Made by a program: the position numbers and the translations under genes
Notes under the pieces: model-generated
The model's database searches: none
The model's input: only the letters and a program-made list of their open reading frames with translations
What the model was told of the DNA's origin: nothing
Source: Labrenzia sp. VG12
GTDB taxonomy: Bacteria > Pseudomonadota > Alphaproteobacteria > Rhizobiales > Stappiaceae
Assembly: GCF_002237595.1 (NCBI RefSeq)
Contig: NZ_CP022529.1
Coordinates: forward strand, 2,046,001-2,110,000
DNA length: 64,000 nucleotides
Reading direction: 5' to 3'
Shown: positions 43,483-52,692 of the stretch, piece by piece
Layout: each line of letters begins with the position of its first letter
How positions within the stretch are numbered: the stretch's first letter is position 1

Positions 43483-43958
43483 GCGACACCGGCACCAACC
43501 CAGTGACCCTGGTCGACTTGCTGGACCGCCTTGCCGAACCGGCCGACCCGGGGCCCGTCTCCATGGTTCCCCAGACCTGGGGTTGGATTGCCCTTGCCAT
43601 CCTGTTTGCCTTTGGTCTCGCGGCCATTTTGGTTCGGCTCCTGCGCCGCTACCGGGCCAATGCCTACCGCCGAGAGGCCCTGGCCGAACTGACAGATATC
43701 GCGGAGAACCCTGCCGATATTGCCTGTCTTCTCAGGCGAACCGCACTTGCGGCCTTCCCTCGACAGGACGTTGCCGCCCTGACCGGCCCCTCCTGGATCG
43801 ACTTTCTGACGCGGACCGGGCGCGACTGCACGTTTGACGGCAACGCCGCGGAGGCTCTTCTGGGGGCTCCCTATCGCGCCACGCCGCAGCCATCACCCGA
43901 ATTGACTGTCCTGGCCGAACGCTGGATCCGCACCCACCGGCGGGAGGTGCCCGCATGA
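43479..43958 (+). CDS. DUF4381 membrane protein
   Basis: A 159-residue protein with a short N-terminal tail, one membrane helix (WIALAILFAFGLAAILVRLL, about residues 34-54) and a cytosolic helical domain (AYRREALAELTDI...CLLRRTALAAFPRQDVAALTGPSWIDFL). This is the DUF4381 layout regularly found between DUF58 and VWA genes. It is translationally coupled to both neighbours by ATGA overlaps and is presumably a membrane scaffold of the MoxR-VWA complex. Confidence 0.88.
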   Translation: MSDTGTNPVTLVDLLDRLAEPADPGPVSMVPQTWGWIALAILFAFGLAAILVRLLRRYRANAYRREALAELTDIAENPADIACLLRRTALAAFPRQDVAALTGPSWIDFLTRTGRDCTFDGNAAEALLGAPYRATPQPSPELTVLAERWIRTHRREVPA

Positions 43959-44941
43959 TCGGGTTTGCCTTCCCATGGGCCTTTCTTGCCCTTCCCCTGC
44001 CCCTTCTTGTCCTGTGGTTGGTGCCTGCCCACAAGGAACAGGTCCCGGCACTGCGATTCCCGTTTTTCCGGCGCATCACCAGGACTGCGGGAACAACGCC
44101 TGGCCCGGGAGCTGTCGTTCTATCGAGATCTCGCCTGCAGATGGGCGCGGCGGTGCTTGTCTGGTGTCTTCTCTGCCTTGCCATGGCCCGTCCCGAACGC
44201 ATCGGAGACGCTGTCGAAGTCACACGCGCGGCAAGAGATGTTGTCCTGGCCATCGACATTTCCGGGTCCATGGACACCCGGGATTTCCGGACACCGGACG
44301 GGGCTCCCAAACAGAGGCTGGCCGCTGTCAGGGACGTCGTCGACGGGTTCATCGCCGGACGGGACGGCGACCGCATGGCGCTCATCGTGTTCGGAACAAG
44401 GGCCTATGTGCAATCACCACTGACAGAAGACCTCGACACGATCACCACCCTTCTCGGGCAAACGCAGGTCGGCATGGCCGGCCCGCACACGGCACTCGGC
44501 GATGCCATCGGCCTTTCGATCCGAACCTTCGAAATCAGCGACATTGAACAGCGTTTGCTCATCCTTCTGTCGGACGGAGCCGATACCGGGAGCCGCATGA
44601 GCCCGGTGAATGCGGCAGAGATCGCTGCCGGAAAGGGCATAGAAATCTACGCCATCGGCGTCGGAGACCCGAAGGGGTCGGGTGACAACCGGGTCGATCT
44701 GGAGACGCTCAAAGCCATTGCCTCGCGGACGGGCGGCGAGTTTTTCTTTGCCGAGGACGAAGCCGGACTGACCGACGTCTATGACCGGATCGATACGCTG
44801 GCACCGCGTGAAACCCGGTCCCTGTCCTATCGCCCCAAATCCAGCCTGGCACATATCCCGCTGGCGGTCGCCGCAGCGATCGGCCTTCTGGCAACAGGTT
44901 TCCTGGCCTTTTCCGGAAGGATCGGGAGGCGAACAGCATGA
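43955..44941 (+). CDS. BatA-like membrane VWA protein
   Basis: A 328-residue protein with an N-terminal membrane helix (FAFPWAFLALPLPLLVLWLV), a second helix (~60-76), a VWA domain (~90-285) and a C-terminal helix (LAVAAAIGLLATGFLAF). The metal site is intact: VVLAIDISGSMDTRDF, with later GPHTALGDAIGLSIRTF and LLSDGADTGSRM. The VWA domain should face the periplasm and bind clients. Coupled by ATGA overlaps on both sides. Confidence 0.9.
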   Translation: MIGFAFPWAFLALPLPLLVLWLVPAHKEQVPALRFPFFRRITRTAGTTPGPGAVVLSRSRLQMGAAVLVWCLLCLAMARPERIGDAVEVTRAARDVVLAIDISGSMDTRDFRTPDGAPKQRLAAVRDVVDGFIAGRDGDRMALIVFGTRAYVQSPLTEDLDTITTLLGQTQVGMAGPHTALGDAIGLSIRTFEISDIEQRLLILLSDGADTGSRMSPVNAAEIAAGKGIEIYAIGVGDPKGSGDNRVDLETLKAIASRTGGEFFFAEDEAGLTDVYDRIDTLAPRETRSLSYRPKSSLAHIPLAVAAAIGLLATGFLAFSGRIGRRTA

Positions 44942-46458
44942 GCGAGCTCGGCTTCATCCTCTCCGAACTCCACTTCATTCGGCCTCTCTGGCTCTTGCTG
45001 CTGATCCCGGTTCTCCTGGTCTGGTTCCAGATCCGGCGAAGGGCAACACGGCAGGGTCCGGAGATTGACGGTCTCGCGCCGCATTTGCGCGCTGCTCTGA
45101 CAGTCGGGTCCGGCAGGAAAAAGCGGCGGCTGCCAATTGACGGCGTTGCGCTGGTGCTGGTTCTGGCCGTTCTGGGCACGGCCGGTCCGACCTGGTCACG
45201 CCAGCCCGATCCGTTCGTCGCCCAGACCGCCCCGATGGTCGTTGTTCTGAAGGTAACCCCGTCCATGACGGCCAACGACATTGCGCCAACGCGGCTGGAG
45301 CGCGCAAAGCAGAAGATCACGGATCTGCTGGCCTTGCGCGCAGGCGCAAGAACGGCCCTGGTCGCCTATGCCGGCACGGCCCATTCGGTCGTTCCCATGA
45401 CCAACGACCCGACGGTGATGCAGCCTTATCTGGAAGGACTGTCGCCCGACGTGATGCCCCGGGAAGGCGATGATGTGGCCACCGCTCTGGACCGAGCCAG
45501 ATCCCTGCTGGCCTCTGCGGACACAAGCGGTGCCATCCTCCTTGTTCTGGATGCGCTCAATCCGGCAGATGCAAATGCCCTGGCCGGAGACGAAAACGCA
45601 GGTGTTGCCGTCGGTGTTCTCGCCATGTTGCCAGACGGGGCGAGCGATCCCGGCATAGACGCAGTCGACAGGGTCAAGGTCCGCGTCACTCCGGATGACA
45701 GCGACCTGCGCACACTTGACCGGTCGCTCAATGCAGATTACCGCCGCGCGCTCAACGAAACGGGAAGCCAGCCCTGGGACGATCGCGGCTGGATGCTGGC
45801 CATCCCGGCAGCGCTTCTGACGCTGATCTGGTTCCGGCGTGGCTGGACCATGCGCTGGTCGGTCTGGGCACTGGTGGCCGGCATGACGCTAGGCCTGCCG
45901 GATCAGGCGAAAGCCGGTGTCGCCGACTGGTTCCTGACGCCGGACCAGCAAGGCCAGATCGCCTTCAGCAACAAGGAGTACAAACGGGCTGCCGAGCTTT
46001 TTGTCGATCCCATGTGGAAGGCCCGCGCGCTTTACAAGGACGGGCAGTATGAAGAGGCGGCGCGGACCTATGACCGGCTTGACACTGCAGAAGCCACCTT
46101 TGCCAAGGGCATGGCACACATGCGCAGCCGGGGTTATCGCGCCGGTATTGCAGCCTTCGAGGAGACCCTGAAGCTTGATCCCGATTTTCCGCAAGCGGCC
46201 GCCAACCTGGCAACCGCCCGGGAGATTCTCGACTACATCGAAACCACACGAGAACAATCCGACACCGGTGAGGAGGCAGGCATCGGCGCTGACGACACCG
46301 TCTTCGACAATGAAGAGGCGCGCGGCACGGAGACGGAGATGAACGTTTCCGAAGACGGCGACCGGCTTCTGACCACGGACCAGTGGATGAGCTTCGTGGA
46401 CACACGCACCGGCGATTTCCTGCGTCAGCGTTTTGCCATTGAGGCGGCCGAGCAATGA
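44938..46458 (+). CDS. BatB/BatC-like VWA-TPR fusion with degenerate metal site
   Basis: A 506-residue protein fusing a membrane-anchored VWA domain (about 90-290) to a TPR region (about 330-430). The metal site is degenerate: where BatA has DISGS this protein has LKVTPSM, so the first Asp is Lys. Membrane helices lie at about 16-32, 62-82, 280-298 and 304-324. The TPR part (ALYKDGQYEEAARTYDRLDTAEATFAKGMAHMRSRGYRAGIAAFEETLKLDPDFPQAAANLA) matches BatC-like repeats. An acidic tail follows. Coupled by ATGA overlaps. It probably pairs with the metal-competent VWA protein upstream. Confidence 0.88.
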   Translation: MSELGFILSELHFIRPLWLLLLIPVLLVWFQIRRRATRQGPEIDGLAPHLRAALTVGSGRKKRRLPIDGVALVLVLAVLGTAGPTWSRQPDPFVAQTAPMVVVLKVTPSMTANDIAPTRLERAKQKITDLLALRAGARTALVAYAGTAHSVVPMTNDPTVMQPYLEGLSPDVMPREGDDVATALDRARSLLASADTSGAILLVLDALNPADANALAGDENAGVAVGVLAMLPDGASDPGIDAVDRVKVRVTPDDSDLRTLDRSLNADYRRALNETGSQPWDDRGWMLAIPAALLTLIWFRRGWTMRWSVWALVAGMTLGLPDQAKAGVADWFLTPDQQGQIAFSNKEYKRAAELFVDPMWKARALYKDGQYEEAARTYDRLDTAEATFAKGMAHMRSRGYRAGIAAFEETLKLDPDFPQAAANLATAREILDYIETTREQSDTGEEAGIGADDTVFDNEEARGTETEMNVSEDGDRLLTTDQWMSFVDTRTGDFLRQRFAIEAAEQ

Positions 46459-47720
46459 CCCGCAGCGCGTTTCTCACACTGACCGCATTGCTCTGGCTGT
46501 TGCCGCAGCTTTCACTGGCAGCCGATCTGCCGGAGCCGATCGTCGAAGTCGAATTCGAAAAGACCCAGACGATACCGGGTCAGTTCCTGCCCTTGCGGAT
46601 TACCATTCTCGTTCCGACCTGGATGCCGCAGCCTGCGGTCTTTCCCTCGCTGGACGCCCCGAATGTGCGTGTCAGACTGCCTGAGCGCGCAACATCGCCG
46701 ACAAGCAGGCGCATCGACGGTGAAGACTGGTCCGGCGTCAGCCGGCGCTACATGATCACGCCCCTTGTACCGGGCAGGTTCTCGCTTCCGGGCGGGACCG
46801 TCGACATAACCTATGCCGATCCGGACAACACATCCGTGCCGCTGACAACCTCTCTTGATCTGGGGGCGATTGAAATCGAGGGGATTGTGCCGGAGGGTGC
46901 GGAACAGCTCACACCATTCATTGCGGCAAAGACACTAACACTCACCCAGGAGATTTCCGGCGAGACCACGGACCTGAAACCGGGGGACAGCATCCGCCGC
47001 ACGGTTACCGTGGCACTGACGGGCGCATCTCCCATGATGCTTCCGCAACTGACGGAAGTTCCGCAGATCGAGGGCTTTGCGGCCTATGCGGAGACGCCGG
47101 TGCTGGAGGAAAAGGACGATCGCGGCCTCCTCTCCGGCAGCCGCAAGGAAGTGGTCACCCTGATGGTCCAGGGCAATGGACAGGGCGACCTGCCTGCATT
47201 GGAGCTCTCCTGGTACGACATCACGTCCGGAACAATTGAAACCGCCTCCCTGGACGCCGTCCCCGTCACGGCAACCGGAGCGCCTGCCGTTGCCCGCGAG
47301 AGCCTCACCCGGTTCGACGCGCGGATAGCCCTGGCCATCACCACAGGTCTCATTGCCCTCCTGGCTTTGGCTTATCTTTGCTGGCCACACCTTGCCCTAA
47401 TGAGAAGGGAACGCCGGGCCAGGTATCAGAAGAGCAAGGCTTTTGCCCGCAGGCGCCTTCTGGCGGCAATTGCAAGGCAGGACTATCCGGCGACCGTAAG
47501 GGCCCTGAAGCTCTGGGCGGAGCGACCTCCTCACCTCAGGCAGGAAGATCAGGTGAGGATCAGGGAGGCCCTTCGCCTGCTTGGCGCTAACCGGTATGGA
47601 GCCCGTCCCCGGAAAACCGGACAGGAGGACTGGCGCATTCTGGCCGACTCGGTCCGCAGGTCAGTTCCGGACGACAGGCAAGATGCCGGCAAACACCGCC
47701 TGCCCCTGTTGAACCCGTAG
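46455..47720 (+). CDS. BatD-like protein
   Basis: A 421-residue protein with a signal peptide (1-22, ending SLAAD), a long periplasmic beta-rich part (immunoglobulin-like repeats, about 25-280), a membrane helix (ALAITTGLIALLALAYLCW, about 296-314) and a basic cytosolic tail. This is the BatD layout. It ends the operon; the next gene is convergent. No terminator is evident in the 11-base gap. Confidence 0.85.
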   Translation: MTRSAFLTLTALLWLLPQLSLAADLPEPIVEVEFEKTQTIPGQFLPLRITILVPTWMPQPAVFPSLDAPNVRVRLPERATSPTSRRIDGEDWSGVSRRYMITPLVPGRFSLPGGTVDITYADPDNTSVPLTTSLDLGAIEIEGIVPEGAEQLTPFIAAKTLTLTQEISGETTDLKPGDSIRRTVTVALTGASPMMLPQLTEVPQIEGFAAYAETPVLEEKDDRGLLSGSRKEVVTLMVQGNGQGDLPALELSWYDITSGTIETASLDAVPVTATGAPAVARESLTRFDARIALAITTGLIALLALAYLCWPHLALMRRERRARYQKSKAFARRRLLAAIARQDYPATVRALKLWAERPPHLRQEDQVRIREALRLLGANRYGARPRKTGQEDWRILADSVRRSVPDDRQDAGKHRLPLLNP

Positions 47721-47731
47721 CGGCAAGACCG

Positions 47732-48766
47732 TTACCCGTCAGCAAGCTCCGGATGATCATAGGCCTGCGGATAGGGCATTGGCCTGAAGGGTCCGAGCGG
47801 CACGACGCCGTTCCAGGACCGCCCGAAATAGCCTTGCCGGCAATGGACGAGCGAATTGCTGGCGGCAACGCCCGGCAGGGCATGAACCCGGCACAGCCAG
47901 CGCCAGAGATTCGGATAATCGACTATCCTGGCTCCGTTCAGCTTCATGCGCACCGTGTATACCGGATCATGCCGGTAGAGCGTCGGGAAAAGACGCAGGT
48001 CCGCTTCCGTGAACCGGTCACCCGTCAGATAGGGGCGGCCATCGTCAAGGCGTGCCTCCAGCTTCCCCAGCATGTTGAAATAGGCCTCAAAAGCCGCAGC
48101 ATAGACAGACTGATCGGAAGAAAACCCGGCCTTGTAGGCGCCGTTGTTGATGGCCTGGTAGATCTGTTCGTTGAGCGTGTCGATTTCAGAACGCATGTTC
48201 CTGTCAGCCGGGTAGAGATCCACTCTCGCCGCATCCTGACTGTCACTCCCGAGCGCAAGGGCATGGGCGTTCAGCATGCGGATGATCTCCGCGCTTTCGT
48301 TGCTGACAATCCGCTTTTGCCGTTTGTCGTAGAGAACGGGAACAGACTTCTCATCGGACCCTTCGGCCCGGTAGATGTCACGCACAAGGCGGTATCCCTG
48401 CCCTGTCGCCGTTTCATGCGTGCATTCCGGAAGAATAGCGCCGGTCAGGCTGGCGATCTTGTCCGGCGCGAATTGCCAGAAGTTGGGTCCTTCCGGATCC
48501 GCTTCATCGGTCCGCCCCGGAAAGGCGATGTCCATCGTGACCGCGTTTTGAAGCCCGAGAATGTTGCGCGCCAGTGTCACCCGGTGACACCAGGGGCAGT
48601 TGAGCGCTACGAAGAGGTGGTAGCGCCCCGGCTCCGGCGGAAACTCCCGATCGCCGATCGCTGACCGGAAGCCGCTGACGCCGCGCACGAATTCACCCCG
48701 CGCGCGGCGCCCGGCTGCATCTGCCTGACTTTCTTCCACTGCATTGTCCGGTGTCTTGTCAGACAT
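47732..48766 (-). CDS. Glutathionyl-hydroquinone reductase (Xi-class GST)
   Basis: A 344-residue protein from ATG 48766 with AAGGGAAG upstream. FVALNCPWCHRVTLARNILGL carries the active-site Cys of the CPWC motif that distinguishes Xi-class glutathionyl-hydroquinone reductases (PcpF, YqjG/YqjE types) from ordinary GSTs. The later VPVLYDKRQKRIVSNESAEIIRML gives the cis-Pro and glutathione site. The C-terminal helical domain contains YLTGDRFTEADLRLFPTLYRHDPVY. It reduces glutathionylated hydroquinones back to hydroquinones. The hemerythrin gene is only 10 bases upstream, so the two form an operon. Confidence 0.9.
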   Translation of the reverse strand: MSDKTPDNAVEESQADAAGRRARGEFVRGVSGFRSAIGDREFPPEPGRYHLFVALNCPWCHRVTLARNILGLQNAVTMDIAFPGRTDEADPEGPNFWQFAPDKIASLTGAILPECTHETATGQGYRLVRDIYRAEGSDEKSVPVLYDKRQKRIVSNESAEIIRMLNAHALALGSDSQDAARVDLYPADRNMRSEIDTLNEQIYQAINNGAYKAGFSSDQSVYAAAFEAYFNMLGKLEARLDDGRPYLTGDRFTEADLRLFPTLYRHDPVYTVRMKLNGARIVDYPNLWRWLCRVHALPGVAASNSLVHCRQGYFGRSWNGVVPLGPFRPMPYPQAYDHPELADG

Positions 48767-48776
48767 GGGTCTTCCC

Positions 48777-49343
48777 TTATCCTCGCAGACGGTGATGCAG
48801 AATGATCGGCACGGCCAATTCTTCTTCATCGCCCAGATGCCGGTCGAGCAGCGTTTCAATCACTTGTGCGGCGGGAAGCAGTTTTCCGGCCTCCTCACGC
48901 GCCTGGGCCTCGTCCAGCTGTATCAGCTTGATCGCACGATTGGCGGTGCCGGCAAAGCCGTGCAACACCTGGTCAAGCGTTTCATGATCCTTTTCAAGGA
49001 TCTCCAGCCCTTGATCGAACCGGGGATCGGCCGCCGAGAGTTCCGGAAAATAGCTCCGGTCCTCCCAGGTGTGATGGCCATGCAGATTACCCACCAGCAG
49101 GTTGCCGAAGCGGGACAGGCGCAGGGCGAATTCTTCCGCGCCCATGGATTTGTCCAGATAGGCTTCGGTTTCGCCACGCACCAGCTCCGACAAACGCCGA
49201 AACCCCTGATGCGCGCCCAGCCAGTTGCGGGTCTTTTCATGGAAGCCCGGATGTCCGTCCCAGCTCTCGCGCGGATACTCCGCCAGGAGAAGACGCATTT
49301 CGTCCGGCATGTCCGCGGTTCGAATGTCCAGATCAGCAAGCAT
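48777..49343 (-). CDS. Hemerythrin-like protein
   Basis: A 188-residue four-helix protein from ATG 49343 behind AAGGAG. His/Glu pairs that can bind a di-iron site are visible: HPGFHEKTRNWL, NLHGHHTWEDRSYFPEL, LEKDHETLDQVLHGF and RHLGDEEELAVPIILHHR. It could bind O2 or NO, or buffer iron. It is cotranscribed with the glutathionyl-hydroquinone reductase, which suggests a role in oxidative or quinone stress. Confidence 0.85.
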   Translation of the reverse strand: MLADLDIRTADMPDEMRLLLAEYPRESWDGHPGFHEKTRNWLGAHQGFRRLSELVRGETEAYLDKSMGAEEFALRLSRFGNLLVGNLHGHHTWEDRSYFPELSAADPRFDQGLEILEKDHETLDQVLHGFAGTANRAIKLIQLDEAQAREEAGKLLPAAQVIETLLDRHLGDEEELAVPIILHHRLRG

Positions 49344-49481
49344 GACGTCTCCTTTCTGTCTCGGGTCAATCGGACGGGGCAAATCCCGTTCGATCGGCAG
49401 GTAGGTTGTCCACCTGCCGGTCACCAGACACAAAAGGTCGATCACACTGTTCAAGAATAGAGAACGATGAAAAGGTTGCCT

Positions 49482-50180
49482 TTAGCCGAAAGCCGTTTGC
49501 CTTGCCTGACCAAAGACGGCCTCCAGGATCACATCCGGGCTCAGCACCGGTGTGATGTCACTCGCCAGGGCAAAGTCGTCGCCATAGACATTCTCGCCGG
49601 GGAAAGCGACGGTGGCGATGCCGGCCCCCACCGATGCGCTCAAGCTTGCGGCGCTGTCCTCAATGGCGACGGCGTCGCCCGCACCAAGGCGAAGTTTGTC
49701 CAAAGCCAGATGATAGGCTTCCGGATCAGGCTTTGGCGCGTTTACCTGGCTGCCATCGGTAACGATGTCGAACATGTCCCGGGTGCAGGCCGGCGCCAGC
49801 GCCACCAGCAACCGCTCGATATTGCCACGGCCGGTGGTGGAAACCAGGCCCAGCCTGATGCCGTTGTCTCTGGCCCATGAGATCGTTTCGGCAACCCCTG
49901 CACGCAAGTCCAGCGGCTTTTCGGCAAGAAGCTGATGATAGATCGCGGTCTTGGCGACATGGATGGATCTGGCATCGACCACCTGACCGCGGCTCAGCGC
50001 AAAAGCCTCGATCCGGTTGGCACCACCCGTGGTCTTCAAGAGCGCCTGATAAAGAGAGCGGTTCCAACGCCAGCCGAGCCCGGCCAGCGCAAACGCCCGG
50101 TTGAACGCTTCGCGCTGCATTTCCGAGGTCTCGGCCAGGGTCCCGATGGACCCGAACAGAACTGCTGCCGGCAGTGTCAT
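49482..50180 (-). CDS. HAD-superfamily protein lacking the catalytic Asp pair
   Basis: A 232-residue protein with the fold of CbbY/PGMB-like HAD enzymes, from ATG 50180. Motif I, normally F-D-x-D-G-T, reads VLFGSIGTLAETSEMQREAFN: both aspartates (nucleophile and acid/base) are replaced by Gly10 and Ile12. The other motifs are kept: LGLVSTTGRGN (motif II), APKPDPEAYHLAL (motif III Lys) and AVAIEDSAASLSASVGAGI (motif IV). It is probably not a normal phosphatase. From memory, similar sequences with FGSIGT exist in other alphaproteobacteria, so it may be a conserved pseudoenzyme rather than a decayed gene. Confidence 0.82.
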   Translation of the reverse strand: MTLPAAVLFGSIGTLAETSEMQREAFNRAFALAGLGWRWNRSLYQALLKTTGGANRIEAFALSRGQVVDARSIHVAKTAIYHQLLAEKPLDLRAGVAETISWARDNGIRLGLVSTTGRGNIERLLVALAPACTRDMFDIVTDGSQVNAPKPDPEAYHLALDKLRLGAGDAVAIEDSAASLSASVGAGIATVAFPGENVYGDDFALASDITPVLSPDVILEAVFGQARQTAFG

Positions 50181-50476
50181 CACACATGCCCCTCTGTTAC
50201 AAAAACGCCACAATGTATGCGTTAACACCTGACTTTGCAACCAGAAGGTTTATTTGCCGTAAAAACAAGTAAGCAATTGGTGTGTTCCTTACTGTTTTGT
50301 CGAGGATGCGCGATCCGGCGAAGTGGCTCAGTGCAAACAGGGAGCAGACACCCGTTCGGATCGTAAGCCGGGAACCGGCGTTCTTCAAATCATTCGGAAA
50401 ACTAGTGAGGAAGTGATCGCCATCCACCAGTCAGGAAGAACACCAGATACCGCAGGAGCCTCTTGCGGCAGGTCGC

Positions 50477-51250
50477 CTACCCCCGTCCAACAAAGGGCAT
50501 CTTCGTCGCCATCACGGTGAGCGAGAGAACATTGGCATCAAGCGGCAGGGATGCCATGTAGACCACCGCATCGGCGACATGAGCCGGATCGATGGTCGGT
50601 TCTACCGCCGTCTCGCCATTGGCCTGGGGAACGCCTTTTTCCATTTTCGCGGTCATGTCGCTTGCGGCATTGCCGATGTCGATCTGGCCGCATGCAATGT
50701 CAAAGGGGCGACCATCTAGGGCCGTCGATTTGGTCAGTCCCGTGATGGCATGTTTGGTGGCCGTATAGGGGGCCGAGAAGGGCCTGGGGGTCGTCGCGGA
50801 GATCGAGCCGTTGTTGACGATCCGTCCGCCAAGCGGGGTCTGTTTTTTCATCATCCGAAAGGCTTCCTGGGTGCACAGGAAGGCGCCCGTCAGATTGGCG
50901 GCAACAACCGCGCTCCATTCCGCGAAGCTGATATCCTCCAGCGGGACGGCGGAATTGGATATCCCGGCATTGTTCACCAGGAGATCAAGCCGCTCATATT
51001 GGTCCTCGATCACGCGAAACAGCGCTTTTACGGAGGCCGGATCGCCGACATCCGCGGCAATACCCATGACGTCTCCACCGGTCTCGGCGGAGATTGCAGC
51101 TGCGGCATCGTCCAGAACAGCCTGCCGCCGTCCGCTCAGGACAACGCACCAGCCAGCACGGCTCAATTCTGTCGCCACCGCCTTGCCGACCCCGGTGCCG
51201 CCTCCCGTGACCAGTGCGATCCGCGCGGTCGTGTCGCTTGCCTCGTTCAA
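50477..51250 (-). CDS. Short-chain dehydrogenase/reductase
   Basis: A 257-residue classical SDR: IALVTGGGTGVGKAVATELSRAG binds the cofactor, LLVNNAGIS is the structural NNAG, and Ser/Tyr/Lys fall in NNGSISATTPRPFSAPYTATKHAITG. An Arg after the second strand (LSGRRQ) suggests NADP. Its ATG overlaps the stop of the upstream denD gene by four bases, so it probably acts in the same sugar-acid pathway. The substrate is unknown. Confidence 0.88.
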   Translation of the reverse strand: MNEASDTTARIALVTGGGTGVGKAVATELSRAGWCVVLSGRRQAVLDDAAAAISAETGGDVMGIAADVGDPASVKALFRVIEDQYERLDLLVNNAGISNSAVPLEDISFAEWSAVVAANLTGAFLCTQEAFRMMKKQTPLGGRIVNNGSISATTPRPFSAPYTATKHAITGLTKSTALDGRPFDIACGQIDIGNAASDMTAKMEKGVPQANGETAVEPTIDPAHVADAVVYMASLPLDANVLSLTVMATKMPFVGRG

Positions 51251-52224
51251 ACCTCTTTCCCTTCGTCTTCCAGATGCATGCGGATGATCTCGTCAAACCC
51301 GGCGTCGGCCTGAAAGCCGAGGTCTGACGCCCGTTTGGCATCGAAATTCCTCGGCCAGCCCTCGACAATCTTCTGGATCACCGGGTCTGGCTCACGCCGG
51401 ATCAGCTTCACCGCGGCCTCTCCTGCGATGCGCCCGAGCGCCTCGATTTCTTCGGCAACCGTTGCCGACAGGCCCGGCATCGTCAGGCTCCGGCGCGGAC
51501 CGATGCGGCCCGTTTCCATGCGGGCGGCCTGAAGGAAGAAGCCGACGGCCGCACGGGGGCTGGCGAACCAGTGGCGCACGTTGTCCGATACCGGCAGCAC
51601 CGCCTCTTCCCCCTTCAGCGGCTCCCGCAAAATGTTGGAAAAGAAACCGGACGCCGCCTTGTTGGGGGCACCTGGCCGGATACAGATGGTGGGAAGGCGC
51701 AGGCCGATGCCGTCAAAAATCCCCTTGCGGGTGTAATCAGCAAGAAGCAGTTCGGTGATCGCCTTCTGGGTGCCATAGCTGGTCAAAGGCGCTGTCAGAA
51801 ACTCATCCTCGATCCGGTCGGGAAACGGAGCCCCGAAAACGGCAAGCGACGAGGCAAAGACCAGCCGGGGGCAATAGGGTTCGCGCATGGCCTCGTGCCG
51901 GATCGCCTCAAAAAGGTTCCTGCTGCCATCAAGGTTGACGCTATAGCCTTTCTCAAAATCAGCTTCCGCCTCTCCGGACACCACCGCTGCCAGATGAAAG
52001 ATCAGATCAGGCCGCCCCTCGATCAGTCGCTCCGCTGTTCCAGGAGCTGCCAGGTCAATGGTCAAGGCCTGTGCCCCTTGCAGCCCTTTCGGCACAGAGG
52101 GCGACACGGCATCGGCCAGCGTCAGCTCCCGGATGTCAAAACCCAACGCCCCAGGTTCTGCGGCAATCCGTGCCAGGAGCTTCCGTCCAACCATGCCGGC
52201 AGCACCGATTACGAGGACGTGCAT
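51247..52224 (-). CDS. denD: D-erythronate dehydrogenase-like NAD-dependent epimerase-family enzyme
   Basis: A 325-residue extended SDR from ATG 52224, seven bases after GGGAGG. VLVIGAAGMVGRKL binds NAD; IFHLAAVVSGEAEADFEKGYSVNLDGSRNLFEAIR is the block that marks DenD; the catalytic pair is in SYGTQKAITELLL. DenD oxidises D-erythronate to 2-oxo-tetronate. The usual companions (OtnK, OtnC, OtnI) are absent here; only the coupled SDR follows, so the exact pathway is uncertain. Confidence 0.82.
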   Translation of the reverse strand: MHVLVIGAAGMVGRKLLARIAAEPGALGFDIRELTLADAVSPSVPKGLQGAQALTIDLAAPGTAERLIEGRPDLIFHLAAVVSGEAEADFEKGYSVNLDGSRNLFEAIRHEAMREPYCPRLVFASSLAVFGAPFPDRIEDEFLTAPLTSYGTQKAITELLLADYTRKGIFDGIGLRLPTICIRPGAPNKAASGFFSNILREPLKGEEAVLPVSDNVRHWFASPRAAVGFFLQAARMETGRIGPRRSLTMPGLSATVAEEIEALGRIAGEAAVKLIRREPDPVIQKIVEGWPRNFDAKRASDLGFQADAGFDEIIRMHLEDEGKEV

Positions 52225-52425
52225 GTTGAGCCTCCCGAATGGAAAAGAAGGTGTCGGATTCCAAGAGAAGACTTGCGGAGAATTCGGGAAAGGGCAAGAG
52301 GCATCCCCAGCCGCGCCCTGCTTATGCTGCAACAGGACGTTCTCAGGACAGTTCGATCAAATGTCCGAGGTGGTGTCGTCACGACCGAGCTTCAGGGAAG
52401 ACGTTCAGATCCGTTCCGTCTTCCG

Positions 52426-52692
52426 TCAGGCCGTCGCCCCCCTGTGACGGATCGCGCAGCCGAGGCTGCCGGCAAGAACACCGACAAGGACCGCAATGGC
52501 CAGATCGAGACTGCCAATGTCGCCGAAGCGGAACCCGGCGAAGACAACGGTTTCAAAGACGCCGACGAGCCCGCCCAGAATGGCGGCCACCACCCAGTTC
52601 CGGGTTGTCATTCCAAGCGCGAGTCCGAGGATCCCCGGCAGGCTGAGCACATTGCCCCCAATGGTTCCGAGCAGATCGAGAATGCCAAGCAT
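52426..52692 (-). CDS. Small multi-span membrane protein
   Basis: An 88-residue hydrophobic protein from ATG 52692 (AAGG nine bases upstream). Three helices are likely (about 8-27, 30-50 and 60-82), joined by MTTRNW and FRFGDIG. It recalls small inner-membrane proteins of unknown role; I do not recognise a family. It lies upstream of denD on the same strand, 201 bases away. Confidence 0.6.
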   Translation of the reverse strand: MLGILDLLGTIGGNVLSLPGILGLALGMTTRNWVVAAILGGLVGVFETVVFAGFRFGDIGSLDLAIAVLVGVLAGSLGCAIRHRGATA

